The translations under genes and the position numbers were made by a program. Of a stretch of DNA of 64,000 nt, positions 10,736 to 18,960 are shown in pieces (within the stretch, counting starts at the first letter, position 1; each line of letters starts with the position of its first letter). Origin of the DNA: Umezawaea tangerina (lineage in GTDB: Bacteria > Actinomycetota > Actinomycetes > Mycobacteriales > Pseudonocardiaceae). The notes beneath the pieces were generated by a model that did no database searches, was not told where the DNA came from, and saw only the letters and a program-made list of their open reading frames with translations. The stretch is taken from the NCBI RefSeq assembly GCF_003002815.1, contig NZ_PVTF01000001.1, forward strand, positions 558,001-622,000. Reading direction: 5' to 3'.

Positions 10736-11234
10736 GGTCCTCGACCTCACCGGTCAGCGAGTCGACCACGCACACCCGCCCCACCTTCGCGCGGATCGGG
10801 CTCACGGGGTGCAGGGCGGCGAAGCCGGTGACCATCTGCTCGTCGGTCAGCCCGAGGGCGAGCGTGCAGTGGGGGACCCAGTGGCCGGGCAGGAAGTAGG
10901 CGTTGGGGTTCTTCACCTTGCGGGCCAGCACGTCGTGGATGGCGGAGTGCACCGCCAGCAGCTCGCTGTCCACGACGGCGGCCAGCACCAGGGCGTTCTC
11001 GCTCGTGGCGAACGACGACAGGTTCTCCAACGCCATGCCCGGCAACCACAGCTGCCGCAGCTCGTCCCGCAGCGCCGTCCGCGCGCCGCGCGGGATCGAC
11101 CCGGCGGAGGCGTAGGACAGGTGCGGCGGGTACCCGTCCGCGGGTGGCACGCCCGCGTCGCGCAGCCGCGCCCACGACCGGCGCACGGCGGCGTCGGCCT
11201 CGTCGTCGAAGAACACCACCACGGCCTGCGCCAT
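10728..11234 (-). CDS. 2H phosphoesterase / 2'-5' RNA ligase family protein
   Basis: Small (168 residues) member of the 2H superfamily, which acts on cyclic phosphates or 2'-5' linkages. Both catalytic His-x-Ser/Thr motifs are present: PPHLSYA near residue 37 and PHCTLAL near residue 126. The start codon overlaps the mutY stop by one base (TGATG), so it is translated after mutY in the same operon. The physiological substrate in actinobacteria is not established; an RNA end or a nucleotide is likely. Confidence 0.85.
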   Translation of the reverse strand: MAQAVVVFFDDEADAAVRRSWARLRDAGVPPADGYPPHLSYASAGSIPRGARTALRDELRQLWLPGMALENLSSFATSENALVLAAVVDSELLAVHSAIHDVLARKVKNPNAYFLPGHWVPHCTLALGLTDEQMVTGFAALHPVSPIRAKVGRVCVVDSLTGEVEDLT

Positions 11235-12103
11235 CAGTGCTCTCCCGGCAGCGCGAACAGCCCGCTCGCGGTCTGCTCGACCAGCCCGTCCTCCAGCAGC
11301 GAGTGCAGGCAGCGGTCGCGCTGCCCGGCGTCCGACCACACCACGTCGAGCTTCGCCTTCGGCACGGCGTCGCTGGTGCCGCGCAACACGTCCAGCAGCA
11401 GCCCGCGCACCTGCCGGTCCGTGCCCGCGAACTTCTGCGCCACCTTCACCGGCCCCGCGTACTCCGGCCGTCCGGCCAGCTGCCACGCGCACTCGCCGTA
11501 GACCGGGCAGTCCGCGCACCGCGGCGCGCGTGCCGTGCAGACCAGCGCGCCGAGCTCCATCAGCGCCGCGGAGTAGATGGCAGCGTTCTCCTCGGGCAGC
11601 AGCGCCTGGACGTCCGCCATGTCGCGGGTCGTCGACGGCGCCCCGGCGTCGGCGGCACCGTGCACCGCCCGCGCGACCACCCGCCGCACGTTCGTGTCGA
11701 CCACCGGAACCCGTTGCCCGTAGGCGAAAGCCGCCACGGCCCGCGCGGTGTACGCGCCGATCCCCGGCAGACCCAGCAGGGTGTCCACATCGGACGGGAC
11801 GACGTCGTCGTGCTCGGCCGCGATCACGGCGGCGGCCGCGTGCAGCCGCAGCGCCCGCCGCGGGTACCCGAGCTTCCCCCACGCCCGCACGACCTCGCCC
11901 TGCGTGGCGGCGGCCATGTCGGACGGTTTCGGCCACCGGGCCAACCACTCCCGCCAGATCGGCTCCACCCGCGCCACCGGCGTCTGCTGCAGCATGATCT
12001 CGCTGACCAGCACACCCCACGCCGTGCAGTCCGCGTGCCGCCACGGCAGGTCGCGGGCCTTCTCGTCGAACCACTCGAGGACCAGCTCGGTATCAAGGCT
12101 CAT
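11234..12103 (-). CDS. mutY: A/G-specific adenine glycosylase MutY
   Basis: Removes adenine mispaired with 8-oxoguanine. The 289-residue protein has the MutY substrate segment EIMLQQTPVARV, the helix-hairpin-helix LLGLPGIGAYTARAVAAFA ending in the catalytic Asp of VVDTNVRRV, and the 4Fe-4S loop Cys-x6-Cys-x2-Cys-x5-Cys (CTARAPRCADCPVYGEC) around residues 188-205. It is shorter than E. coli MutY and has only a reduced C-terminal region, as is usual in actinobacteria. Start ATG 12103 lies inside the end of the upstream membrane-protein gene (11-base overlap). Downstream it is coupled to the 2H phosphoesterase. Confidence 0.95.
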   Translation of the reverse strand: MSLDTELVLEWFDEKARDLPWRHADCTAWGVLVSEIMLQQTPVARVEPIWREWLARWPKPSDMAAATQGEVVRAWGKLGYPRRALRLHAAAAVIAAEHDDVVPSDVDTLLGLPGIGAYTARAVAAFAYGQRVPVVDTNVRRVVARAVHGAADAGAPSTTRDMADVQALLPEENAAIYSAALMELGALVCTARAPRCADCPVYGECAWQLAGRPEYAGPVKVAQKFAGTDRQVRGLLLDVLRGTSDAVPKAKLDVVWSDAGQRDRCLHSLLEDGLVEQTASGLFALPGEH

Positions 12104-12755
12104 AACGGGTCGGATTCTCCCAGGCGCCCAACCGCTCCACACAACGGCTGCCCTGCCACAGCAGGAGAACCCCGCACACCAGCTCCCACGCGGTGATCGA
12201 GTACACGCTGCCCCGCTCCCACAGCCCGTCCACCACGCCCGCGCCGACCCGCCCGATCAGCAGTGCGCTCACCAGCCCCAGCACCGGCAGCACGACCAGC
12301 CACCTCCGCGTGCTCGCGGTGAGCGCCAGGAGGTTGCCGCCCACGATCGCCAGCACCGCGCCGACCACGTGGTAGGCGCCGGGCGTGGTGCTGTGGAAGA
12401 GGGCCACCAGCACGTTGCCGAGGAAGTGGCAGACCGCGAACACCACGACCAGGTACCGCCGCAGGCCGTGCAGGTGCGCGGCGAGCACCAGCGCCACCAC
12501 CAGCAACCCGATGCCCTGCACCACGAACGCCGTGTTCATCACCGCGGCCAGCGGCGAGTCCAGCACCCGCCCGCCGGAGTCCGACCTCGGTCCGGGCACG
12601 CCGAGGTCGCTGATGTAGTTGAAGACGTAGTCGTAGGGCGGATCCCGCCACGCCGAGGCGGCCACCGCCTCCAGCACGAGGTACTGGACCCCGGTCACCA
12701 CCGCCACGAGCCCAGCCCACCAGAGGTACCCACGACGGGATCCGACGACGTCCAT
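12093..12755 (-). CDS. DUF998-type integral membrane protein
   Basis: A 220-residue protein with about six hydrophobic helices. The pattern PPYDYVFNYISDLGVPG after the first helix (residues 36-52) and SPLAAVMNTAFVVQGIGLL match the DUF998 family, whose function is unknown. ATG 12755 is chosen as the start just before the first helix. The 3' end overlaps the mutY start by 11 bases, which implies shared transcription, but there is no other sign of a role in DNA repair. Confidence 0.8.
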   Translation of the reverse strand: MDVVGSRRGYLWWAGLVAVVTGVQYLVLEAVAASAWRDPPYDYVFNYISDLGVPGPRSDSGGRVLDSPLAAVMNTAFVVQGIGLLVVALVLAAHLHGLRRYLVVVFAVCHFLGNVLVALFHSTTPGAYHVVGAVLAIVGGNLLALTASTRRWLVVLPVLGLVSALLIGRVGAGVVDGLWERGSVYSITAWELVCGVLLLWQGSRCVERLGAWENPTRYEP

Positions 12756-12879
12756 GCCCCCAGGATGGCCCGTCGCCGCCCGTGCCCCGGCCCGCGACGC
12801 GGCAGGACAGGGGTCCCCGATCAGGTCGGAACCCCGGCGACGGCCTCGGCACAACGCCGAGGCCGACACCGGGACACGG

Positions 12880-13371
12880 TCACACGACCTCGGTCAGGAC
12901 CCCCGACCGGACGTCGTAGACGAACCCGCGCACCTGCTCCTTGTACGGCAGGAAAGCGCTGTGCCGCAGCCGGTTCATCGACCCCCGCACGCTGTCCTTC
13001 ACCTCTTTGAACGCCTCCACGGCCCAGGTCGGCCGCATCCCCGACTCCTGCTCAAGCTCGTCCTTGAAGCCGTCCTCGGTCACCAGCTCCAACCCGCAGT
13101 TGGTGTGGTGCACCAGCAGGACCTCCCGCGTCCCCAGCTTCCGCTGCGACAGCGCGAGCGACCTGATCATGTCGTCGGTGACGACACCGCCCGCGTTGCG
13201 CAGCACGTGCGCCTCCCCCTGCTTGAGACCGAAGATCTCGAACACCCGGATGCGCGAGTCCATGCAGGTCAGGATCGCCACGCGCAAGGACGGCTTCGGT
13301 GTGGAGCGGTCACCCGGCACCACGTTGCCGAGCTCGTCGTTGCGGCGCAGCAGCTCGTCGATAGCGGTCAC
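12880..13371 (-). CDS. Beta-class carbonic anhydrase (Rv1284-like subtype)
   Basis: Interconverts CO2 and bicarbonate in the cytoplasm. At 163 residues it belongs to the short beta-CA type. The zinc and active-site residues are visible: Cys36-x-Asp38-x-Arg40 (TCMDSR), then His89 and Cys92 (HHTNCG). The blocks HVLRNAGG and TDDMIRSLALSQ are close to M. tuberculosis Rv1284, not to the larger Rv3588c enzyme that sits near mutY in that species. GTG 13371 has GGAGG seven bases upstream. The gene probably has its own transcript. Confidence 0.92.
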   Translation of the reverse strand: MTAIDELLRRNDELGNVVPGDRSTPKPSLRVAILTCMDSRIRVFEIFGLKQGEAHVLRNAGGVVTDDMIRSLALSQRKLGTREVLLVHHTNCGLELVTEDGFKDELEQESGMRPTWAVEAFKEVKDSVRGSMNRLRHSAFLPYKEQVRGFVYDVRSGVLTEVV

Positions 13372-13519
13372 GGCACACCTCCGGTCCTGGACTGTCCACA
13401 CCCATAACAACCGGTGTCGGCCCAGGTGCCAAGGGGTTTCGGGCGAACGTCACCTTTCACCGCATCGGGTTACTCCAGCGTCCCGTCGATGTGGCGCCCA
13501 CCCGGTTACCGTCGGTGTC

Positions 13520-14182
13520 GTGATCGAGCCCACAGGGCCGCGGCCGGCCTCGGTGTACTGGCGTCGTCGTGCGGTAGCGCTCGGCGTGTCGATCCTCGCC
13601 CTGCTCCTGGCGATCTGGCTGATCGGCAGCCTGATCGGCCGCACGGACCCGCAGCCGCAGCTCCAAGCCGTCACGTCGACCCCGCCGTCGACCCCGCCGA
13701 GCACCGCACCGGCCAGCTCCAGCACCTCGCCGCCGCCACCCCCACCCGCCCCGCCCGCGCCGCCGAGCCCCACGGCCCCGCCCGGCCCGCCCGCGGCGTG
13801 CGAGGACGCCCAGGTCAACGTCGTCGCCGAGGTGCCGAAGCCGAGCTACGAGATCGGCCAGCAGCCCGAGTTCAAGATCCACGTCTCGAACGTCGGCCAG
13901 CTCCCGTGCACCAAGGACATCGGCCGCGCGGTCCGCGAACTGGTCGTGACCAGCGCGGACGGCGCCACCCAGCTGTGGTCGAGCAACCACTGCTTCGCCA
14001 CCGAGGGCACCGAGGTGCGCGTGATGCAGCCGCGCGAGGTCTTCACCTACGGCCTGAGCTGGGCGGGCAGCACCTCCGACGAGGGCTGCCGCACCCACAC
14101 CAGGGTCGGCCCCGGCGACTACCTGCTCATCGCCAAGGTCGCGGGCAAGGCCAGCAACCCCGTCGTCTTCCGGCTCACCTGA
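13520..14182 (+). CDS. Single-pass membrane protein with extracellular beta-rich domain (hypothetical)
   Basis: Function not recognised. The 220-residue product has a short cytoplasmic basic start, one transmembrane helix (about residues 17-40, VALGVSILALLLAIWLIGSL), a Pro/Ser/Thr-rich spacer to about 95, and a C-terminal domain of about 125 residues with four cysteines that looks like an Ig-like fold. Its position and orientation relative to mutY fit the Rv3587c slot of mycobacteria. GTG 13520 is the start that places a few charged residues before the helix. It converges on the LacI gene, with 17 bases between stops. Confidence 0.75.
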   Translation: MIEPTGPRPASVYWRRRAVALGVSILALLLAIWLIGSLIGRTDPQPQLQAVTSTPPSTPPSTAPASSSTSPPPPPPAPPAPPSPTAPPGPPAACEDAQVNVVAEVPKPSYEIGQQPEFKIHVSNVGQLPCTKDIGRAVRELVVTSADGATQLWSSNHCFATEGTEVRVMQPREVFTYGLSWAGSTSDEGCRTHTRVGPGDYLLIAKVAGKASNPVVFRLT

Positions 14183-14199
14183 TCACGGCCGACCCGGCC

Positions 14200-15303
14200 T
14201 CACGGCCCGAACCAGCGCTCCTCGGTGATCGTGCGGGGAGCCGACGCGGTCCGACCGGTGATCAGCTCCGTGCTCAGGTTCACCGACCGCGGCCGGGTCC
14301 GCTCACCGACGTCGAGCAGCAGCTTGCCCGCCGCCCGCCCCTTCTCCAGCACCGGCTGCCGCACCGTGGTGAGACCCGCCCGCTCGGCCTCGTGGATGCC
14401 GTCGAACCCGGTGACCGTCAGGTCCTCCGGGACGCGCAGACCGCGCCGCTTGGCCTCGTTCATCGCGCCGAGGGCCAGTATGTCCGAGGTGCAGATCAGG
14501 GCCGTGATGGTCGGGTCGCGGTCGAGGACCTGCGCCGCCGCGGACTCGCCGGACGCCGTGTTGTGGTCGAACCGCTCGACCACGGGCACCCGCGACCAGT
14601 CCACCCCGGCCTCGCTGAACGCCATCGCCAACCCCGCCAGCCGCGACCGCTGCACGTGGAAGTGCGCGGCGTGCTGCCGGTCGACGGACACGTACCCGTC
14701 GTTGCGGTCGCGTGCCAGGCGCATGCAGACCACGCCGATGCGCCGGTGGCCCATCGCGATCAGGTGCCGGGCCAGCTCGTTCATCGCGGACCGGTCGTCG
14801 ATGCCGACCCGGTCGACGTTGGTGAGGTCCGGCTGGTCGCACACGACCGTCGGCACCGGCCGTTCGAGGACCGCGGCGAGGTGCGGGTCGTCGTCCGGCA
14901 CGGAGTAGACGACGAAGCCGTCGACCCCCGCGCGGTGCACCGCCGCCACGTCCTCGCGCTCCGGGCTCGCCGGGATCAGCATCAGCCCGGTGCCCGCGTC
15001 CTCGCACGCCAGCGCGAGGCCCTCCAGGAACCCGAGCGCCGCCGGGTCGCGGAACGCGTACGAGAGGTTCTCGGTCAGCAGCAGCCCGACCGCGCCCGCT
15101 TTGCGGGTCCGCAGTGACCGGGCCACCGGGTCCGGGCCCGGATAACCGAGCCGCCTTGCCGTCTCCAACACCCGTCGACGCAGCTCTGGCGAGAGCTGGT
15201 CGGGCCGGTTGTACGCGTTGGACACCGTTGTCCGGGAAACGCCCAGCTCAGCGGCCAAGGAGGCCAGCGTCGCAGGACGTCGCACATGCATAGACCGCGC
15301 CAT
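14200..15303 (-). CDS. LacI-family transcriptional regulator, first copy
   Basis: Sugar-responsive DNA-binding protein of 367 residues. N-terminal LacI HTH TLASLAAELGVSRTTVSNAY with hinge helix and PVARSLRTRK, followed by the periplasmic-binding-like effector domain (VGLLL...TALICTSDILALGAMNEAK...VTGFDG). ATG 15303 is used; a second Met four codons on is possible. A palindrome resembling DasR dre sites lies 104 bases upstream. It is in tandem with the second LacI gene, but a roughly 118-base gap and this palindrome suggest separate control. Its target could be the sugar genes here or elsewhere. Confidence 0.88.
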   Translation of the reverse strand: MARSMHVRRPATLASLAAELGVSRTTVSNAYNRPDQLSPELRRRVLETARRLGYPGPDPVARSLRTRKAGAVGLLLTENLSYAFRDPAALGFLEGLALACEDAGTGLMLIPASPEREDVAAVHRAGVDGFVVYSVPDDDPHLAAVLERPVPTVVCDQPDLTNVDRVGIDDRSAMNELARHLIAMGHRRIGVVCMRLARDRNDGYVSVDRQHAAHFHVQRSRLAGLAMAFSEAGVDWSRVPVVERFDHNTASGESAAAQVLDRDPTITALICTSDILALGAMNEAKRRGLRVPEDLTVTGFDGIHEAERAGLTTVRQPVLEKGRAAGKLLLDVGERTRPRSVNLSTELITGRTASAPRTITEERWFGP

Positions 15304-15406
15304 GGAGTGACCGTAACGGTTCAGAACCAATTACAGAAGCAAGTCGGGACGCGCGTCACCAGGTTGCTGTGTTTGCGCAGGTAGTACCGTCTTGCATGAC
15401 GAGAAT

Positions 15407-15420
15407 TTGGTCCAGACCAA
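15407..15420 (-). promoter_or_regulatory. DasR-like (dre) palindrome upstream of the first lacI gene
   Basis: Read on the minus strand the 14-mer is TTGGTCTGGACCAA, one base from the dre core TGGTCTAGACCA bound by the GntR regulator DasR in streptomycetes. It starts just after the second lacI stop and lies upstream of the first lacI gene. An identical 14-mer occurs at 33402. Binding is inferred from the motif only. Confidence 0.5.
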
Positions 15421-15421
15421 T

Positions 15422-16471
15422 CTAGGGACGTCGAGGGGGCGCCGTGGACTCGCGAACCACCAGTCTCGGCCGGAACACCCTGGTGTAGTTGCCCGATCCA
15501 CGCCTTTTCCTGTCCGGATCGAGTCTGTTCACGAGCTCGTCGACCGCCGCGGCCGCCATCTCCTCGATCGGCTGCGCCAACGTCGTCAACGCGGGCGAGC
15601 AGAACGACGCCAACGGGATGTCGTCGAACCCGACGATCGACAGGTCCTCCGGCACCGAAAGCCCACGCAGACGGGCCTCCCGCAACACCCCGAACGCCAT
15701 GTGGTCCGACGAGCAGATCACCGCCGTCGGCCGCACGGAGTCCAGCAGCACCCCCGCCGCGGCCGCCCCGCCCTGCGGCCCGAACGGGCCGTGCGCCACG
15801 AACTCCGACTCCGCGGGCAACGACGCCTCCTCCAACGCGGCCGCCCACCCGGCCCGCTTCAACCGCGACGGCAACGACCGCGACGGCCCCGACACGAACC
15901 CCACCCGCCGATGCCCCAGCTCGACCAGGTGCCTGGTCGCGGTGTACCCGGCCAACTGCTCGTCCACGGTCACGTCCGGCACGTCCAACGCGGGCGTCGC
16001 ACCGTTGAGGAACACCATGTGCACACCATCGGCGAGCAGCTTCGCGTAGTAGCTCGGCCGCGGCGCCTGCCCCAACGGCACCTCCACGTTGGTGATCTCC
16101 GGCGACACGAACACCATGCCCTCGACACCCCTGGCGAGCAGCATCCGCACGTACTCCTCCTCACCCATCGCCGCCGTGCCGATCGCACGGGTGTTGCACA
16201 GCAACGACGAGTACCCGAGCCGCGCCGCCCGCGTCTCCAACGCCTCGGCGAACGCCGGGAACACCGGGTTCGACAACTCCGGCACGAGCAGACCGATCAC
16301 ACCGGTCCGTTGCAGCGCACCGAGCCCGCGCGGGGTGTAGGGCATCTCGGTGAGCACCGCCAGCACGCGCTGCCGGGTCTCCTCGTTGACGCCCGCCCGG
16401 CGGTTCAGCACCCTGCTGACCGTCGAGATGCTCACCCCCGCCGCCCTGGCGATCTCGGACAGACCTGACAA
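15422..16471 (-). CDS. LacI-family transcriptional regulator, divergent from the sugar ABC operon
   Basis: Likely local repressor of the adjacent importer; 349 residues. HTH LSEIARAAGVSISTVSRVLN at the extreme N terminus, then the effector domain with TGVIGLLVPELSNPVF, TAVICSSDHMAFGVLREARL and SIVGFDDIPLA. The start is TTG 16471 because AGGAGGAG lies 5-6 bases before it and because LacI proteins begin within a few residues of this helix; upstream ATG candidates would add an unrelated Cys/Arg-rich tail. Two TGCAA-type operators lie in the 250-base divergent promoter region. Confidence 0.9.
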   Translation of the reverse strand: MSGLSEIARAAGVSISTVSRVLNRRAGVNEETRQRVLAVLTEMPYTPRGLGALQRTGVIGLLVPELSNPVFPAFAEALETRAARLGYSSLLCNTRAIGTAAMGEEEYVRMLLARGVEGMVFVSPEITNVEVPLGQAPRPSYYAKLLADGVHMVFLNGATPALDVPDVTVDEQLAGYTATRHLVELGHRRVGFVSGPSRSLPSRLKRAGWAAALEEASLPAESEFVAHGPFGPQGGAAAAGVLLDSVRPTAVICSSDHMAFGVLREARLRGLSVPEDLSIVGFDDIPLASFCSPALTTLAQPIEEMAAAAVDELVNRLDPDRKRRGSGNYTRVFRPRLVVRESTAPPRRP

Positions 16472-16521
16472 CGTTCTCCTCCTCGCACCGGCGCCGCGCC
16501 CCCGAAGCGTGCGCTTCGTCG

Positions 16522-16535
16522 GCAAGTTTTTGCAA
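16522..16535. promoter_or_regulatory. LacI-type operator, regulator-proximal
   Basis: GCAAGTTTTTGCAA, an inverted repeat of GCAA/TTGC around a 4-5 base T-rich centre. The same GCAAGTTTTTGCA core occurs, reversed, at 16652. Position 51-64 bases upstream of the lacI TTG start suggests autoregulation. Confidence 0.6.
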
Positions 16536-16606
16536 CGGCAACACCCCATCGAGCCGGGCTTAACACTCATGGCGGCGTCCGTTAAGGCGTGACTACGGGA
16601 TAAGTC

Positions 16607-16634
16607 TTGACCTCCCCCCGTTCACGGGTATGAA
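16607..16634 (+). promoter_or_regulatory. Sigma-70-type promoter of the sugar-binding protein operon
   Basis: TTGACC (16607-16612), a 16-base spacer and TATGAA (16629-16634). It lies 87 bases before the binding-protein start, and the second operator falls about 10 bases after the predicted transcription start, so bound repressor would block elongation. Confidence 0.55.
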
Positions 16635-16651
16635 ATCCGCGTCAACCTTGA

Positions 16652-16665
16652 TGCAAAAACTTGCA
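16652..16665. promoter_or_regulatory. LacI-type operator, importer-proximal
   Basis: TGCAAAAACTTGCA, arms TGCAA and TTGCA, the reverse complement of the core found at 16522. The TGCAA arm type is known from maltose/MalR-like regulation in actinobacteria; assignment to the neighbouring LacI protein is inference. Confidence 0.6.
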
Positions 16666-16720
16666 ACAACCTCCGCCGGAACACGTCGGCCGAGGCAAGC
16701 AGGAGGGAACGACAGCAACG

Positions 16721-17983
16721 ATGCGACGTACAACCCTCGTGACCGCCACGGCGGCCTGTCTATCCGGCGCGCTGGTGCTCACCGCGTGCGGCGGAGGCGG
16801 CTCGACCGGTGCGGCCTCGGACTCCGGAGAGGTCACCTTCTGGGACACCAGCGGCCCCAACGAGAGCCCGGTGTTCACCAAGATCGCCCAGGACTGCGCC
16901 ACCAAGGGCGGCTACAAGGTCAAGACCGAGACGGTCGCCTTCGACGCCGCCCTCAACAACTACAAGACCGCCGCCCAAGGCGGACAGGGCCCGGACGTGT
17001 TCCGCGCCGAAGTCGCCTGGGTCCCCCAGCTCGCCAAGAACGGCCTGGTCGTCGACATCAGCGACACCGACCTCGCCAAGGACACCGGCGACTTCCTGGA
17101 CACCCCGCTCGGCTCCACCAAGTTCGAGGGCAAGTCCTACGGCGTCCCCCAGGTCACCGACTCCCTCGCCCTGTTCTACAACAAGAAGCTGCTCGCCGAC
17201 GCGGGCGTGCAACCCCCGAAGACCTGGGCCGAGCTCAAGGACGCCGCCGCCAAGCTCGGCGGCGAGAAGTCGTTCTTCCTCAACAACGACGCCTACTACG
17301 CCCTCCCGTTCATCTACGGCGCGGGCGGCGACCTGGTCGACGCCGACGCCAAGAAGATCGTGGTCAACTCCGCCGCCAACGTGAAGGCGCTGGAAACCGC
17401 GAAGGGCCTGCTGGACGCGAAGACGGCGTCGACCGCGCTCGACCCGACCAACTCCTACAGCAACATGCAGGCCGCCTTCTCCTCCGGCGAGGTCGCCATG
17501 GTCGTCAACGGACCCTGGTCCGTCGCCGACTACCTCAAGGGCGCCGCCTTCACCGACAAGGCCAACCTCGGCATCGCCCCCGTCCCCGGCGACACCGCGG
17601 GCAAGGGCAGCGCACCGGTCGGCGGCCACGACTACACGATCCGCCAGGGCACCAAGGCCAAGGCGTCGGCCATCAAGTTCATCCAGTGCATGAGCGGCAC
17701 CGACGCCCAGGTCCAGGTCGCCAAGGAACTCGGCCTCCTGCCCACCCGCAAGTCCGCCTACGACAACGCCGACGTGAAGGCCCAACCCGTCGTCGCCGCC
17801 TTCGAACCCGTCGCGAAAGCCGCCCACGCCCGCCCGTGGATCCCCGAAGGCGGCCAGCTCTTCGACCCCCTGAAGATCGCCTACGCGGACTTCCTCGCGG
17901 GCAAGAAGGACGCCAAGACCGCGCTCGACGAGGTCGCCAAGGCCTACAAGGACCAGGTCGTCACCGAGTACTCGATCGGCTGA
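16721..17983 (+). CDS. Sugar ABC transporter substrate-binding lipoprotein (MalE-type)
   Basis: Extracellular binding protein of 420 residues for an oligosaccharide. Lipoprotein signal at residues 1-25 with lipobox LTAC before a Gly-rich linker. Group-1 binding-protein features are the VTFWDTSGPNE start, GQGPDVFRAEVAWVPQLAK, YGVPQVTDSLALFYNKKLL and GEVAMVVNGPWSVADYLKG. ATG 16721 gives the exact signal-peptide start. First gene of a three-gene operon with two permeases; no ATPase is in the operon, which fits use of the shared MsiK-type ATPase at 21 kb. The TGCAA operator type suggests malto-oligosaccharides as one candidate cargo, not proven. Confidence 0.92.
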   Translation: MRRTTLVTATAACLSGALVLTACGGGGSTGAASDSGEVTFWDTSGPNESPVFTKIAQDCATKGGYKVKTETVAFDAALNNYKTAAQGGQGPDVFRAEVAWVPQLAKNGLVVDISDTDLAKDTGDFLDTPLGSTKFEGKSYGVPQVTDSLALFYNKKLLADAGVQPPKTWAELKDAAAKLGGEKSFFLNNDAYYALPFIYGAGGDLVDADAKKIVVNSAANVKALETAKGLLDAKTASTALDPTNSYSNMQAAFSSGEVAMVVNGPWSVADYLKGAAFTDKANLGIAPVPGDTAGKGSAPVGGHDYTIRQGTKAKASAIKFIQCMSGTDAQVQVAKELGLLPTRKSAYDNADVKAQPVVAAFEPVAKAAHARPWIPEGGQLFDPLKIAYADFLAGKKDAKTALDEVAKAYKDQVVTEYSIG

Positions 17984-18039
17984 CGGGACGGCCGCGGGCG
18001 ACCACGCCCGCGGCCCTCCCTCGCAGGAAGGGGTTTTCG

Positions 18040-18960
18040 GTGCGCAAGTTCCTCGACCGCCACTGGTACGCCTACGCGATGGTGCTGCCGGTCGTCGTGG
18101 TCATCGCCGTGCTGGTGCTCTACCCGTTGGCACAAGGCGTCTTCTTCACCTTCACCGACATCAACGAGGCCAACATCGCCAACCCGGTCCTCGACCGGGC
18201 GGCCACCTACGTCGGCGTCGGCCTCCGCAACTACCTCAACGTGCTCTCCGGCGACAGCAGCTACGGCTCGTTCTGGTCCACGCTCGTCCGCACCCTCATC
18301 TGGACGTTCTCCTGCGTGTTCTTCCACTACACGATCGGCCTCGGCCTGGCGCTGCTGCTCAACCGCGAGGTCCGCGGCCGCGCCGTCTACCGCGTGCTGC
18401 TGATCCTCCCGTGGGCGGTGCCCGCGTTCATCAGCGCGTTCACCTGGAAGTACATGTTCAACGCCCAGTACGGGATCATCAACCAGGGCCTGCGCGCCAT
18501 CGGCTTCGACGACCCGCCGGTCTGGCTCGGCCAGAACGACTGGGCCCTCGTCGCCGTCATCGTCGTCAACGTCTGGCTCGGCGTCCCGTTCATGATGGTC
18601 GCCCTCCTCGGCGGCCTCCAAGCCATCCCCGCCGACCTCTACGAAGCCGCCGAGGTCGACGGCGCGACCCCGTGGCAGCGCTTCCGCCACATCACGCTCC
18701 CCGGCCTCCAGTCGGTGTCGAGCACGGTGGTGCTGCTCGGCATCATCTGGACGTTCAACATGTTCGCGATCATCTACCTGATCACCGGACCCAACCCCAA
18801 CACCAGGATCCTGGTGACCTACGCGTTCGAGCGCTTCTTCTCCGGCGCCTCCCGCGACTACGCCATCGCGTCCACCTACGGCGTCCTGATCCTCTCGGTG
18901 CTGCTGGTCTTCGCGGGCGTCTACCGGCGCGCACTGCGCAAGCAAGGCGAGGTGTGGTGA
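18040..18960 (+). CDS. Sugar ABC transporter permease (MalF-type)
   Basis: Inner-membrane permease of the sugar importer, 306 residues with six predicted helices. The EAA loop that contacts the ATPase is visible as YEAAEVDGATPWQRFRHITL near residues 204-223. GTG 18040 has AGGAAGGGG nine to ten bases upstream. The stop overlaps the next permease start (TGATG). The roughly 40 residues between the first two helices include a conserved-looking DINEANIANP segment. It pairs with the following permease. Confidence 0.93.
   Translation: MRKFLDRHWYAYAMVLPVVVVIAVLVLYPLAQGVFFTFTDINEANIANPVLDRAATYVGVGLRNYLNVLSGDSSYGSFWSTLVRTLIWTFSCVFFHYTIGLGLALLLNREVRGRAVYRVLLILPWAVPAFISAFTWKYMFNAQYGIINQGLRAIGFDDPPVWLGQNDWALVAVIVVNVWLGVPFMMVALLGGLQAIPADLYEAAEVDGATPWQRFRHITLPGLQSVSSTVVLLGIIWTFNMFAIIYLITGPNPNTRILVTYAFERFFSGASRDYAIASTYGVLILSVLLVFAGVYRRALRKQGEVW

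Noticed and set aside
12880-13371. Orthologue of mycobacterial canB (Rv3588c) by position
   Set aside because: Sequence blocks and the 163-residue length match the Rv1284 subtype, not the larger Rv3588c type, so position alone is misleading.
16630-18000. Upstream extension of the first sugar permease through the binding-protein gene
   Set aside because: The frame is open but encodes Arg/Gly-rich sequence out of phase with the binding protein; the permease start at GTG 18040 has its own ribosome site.
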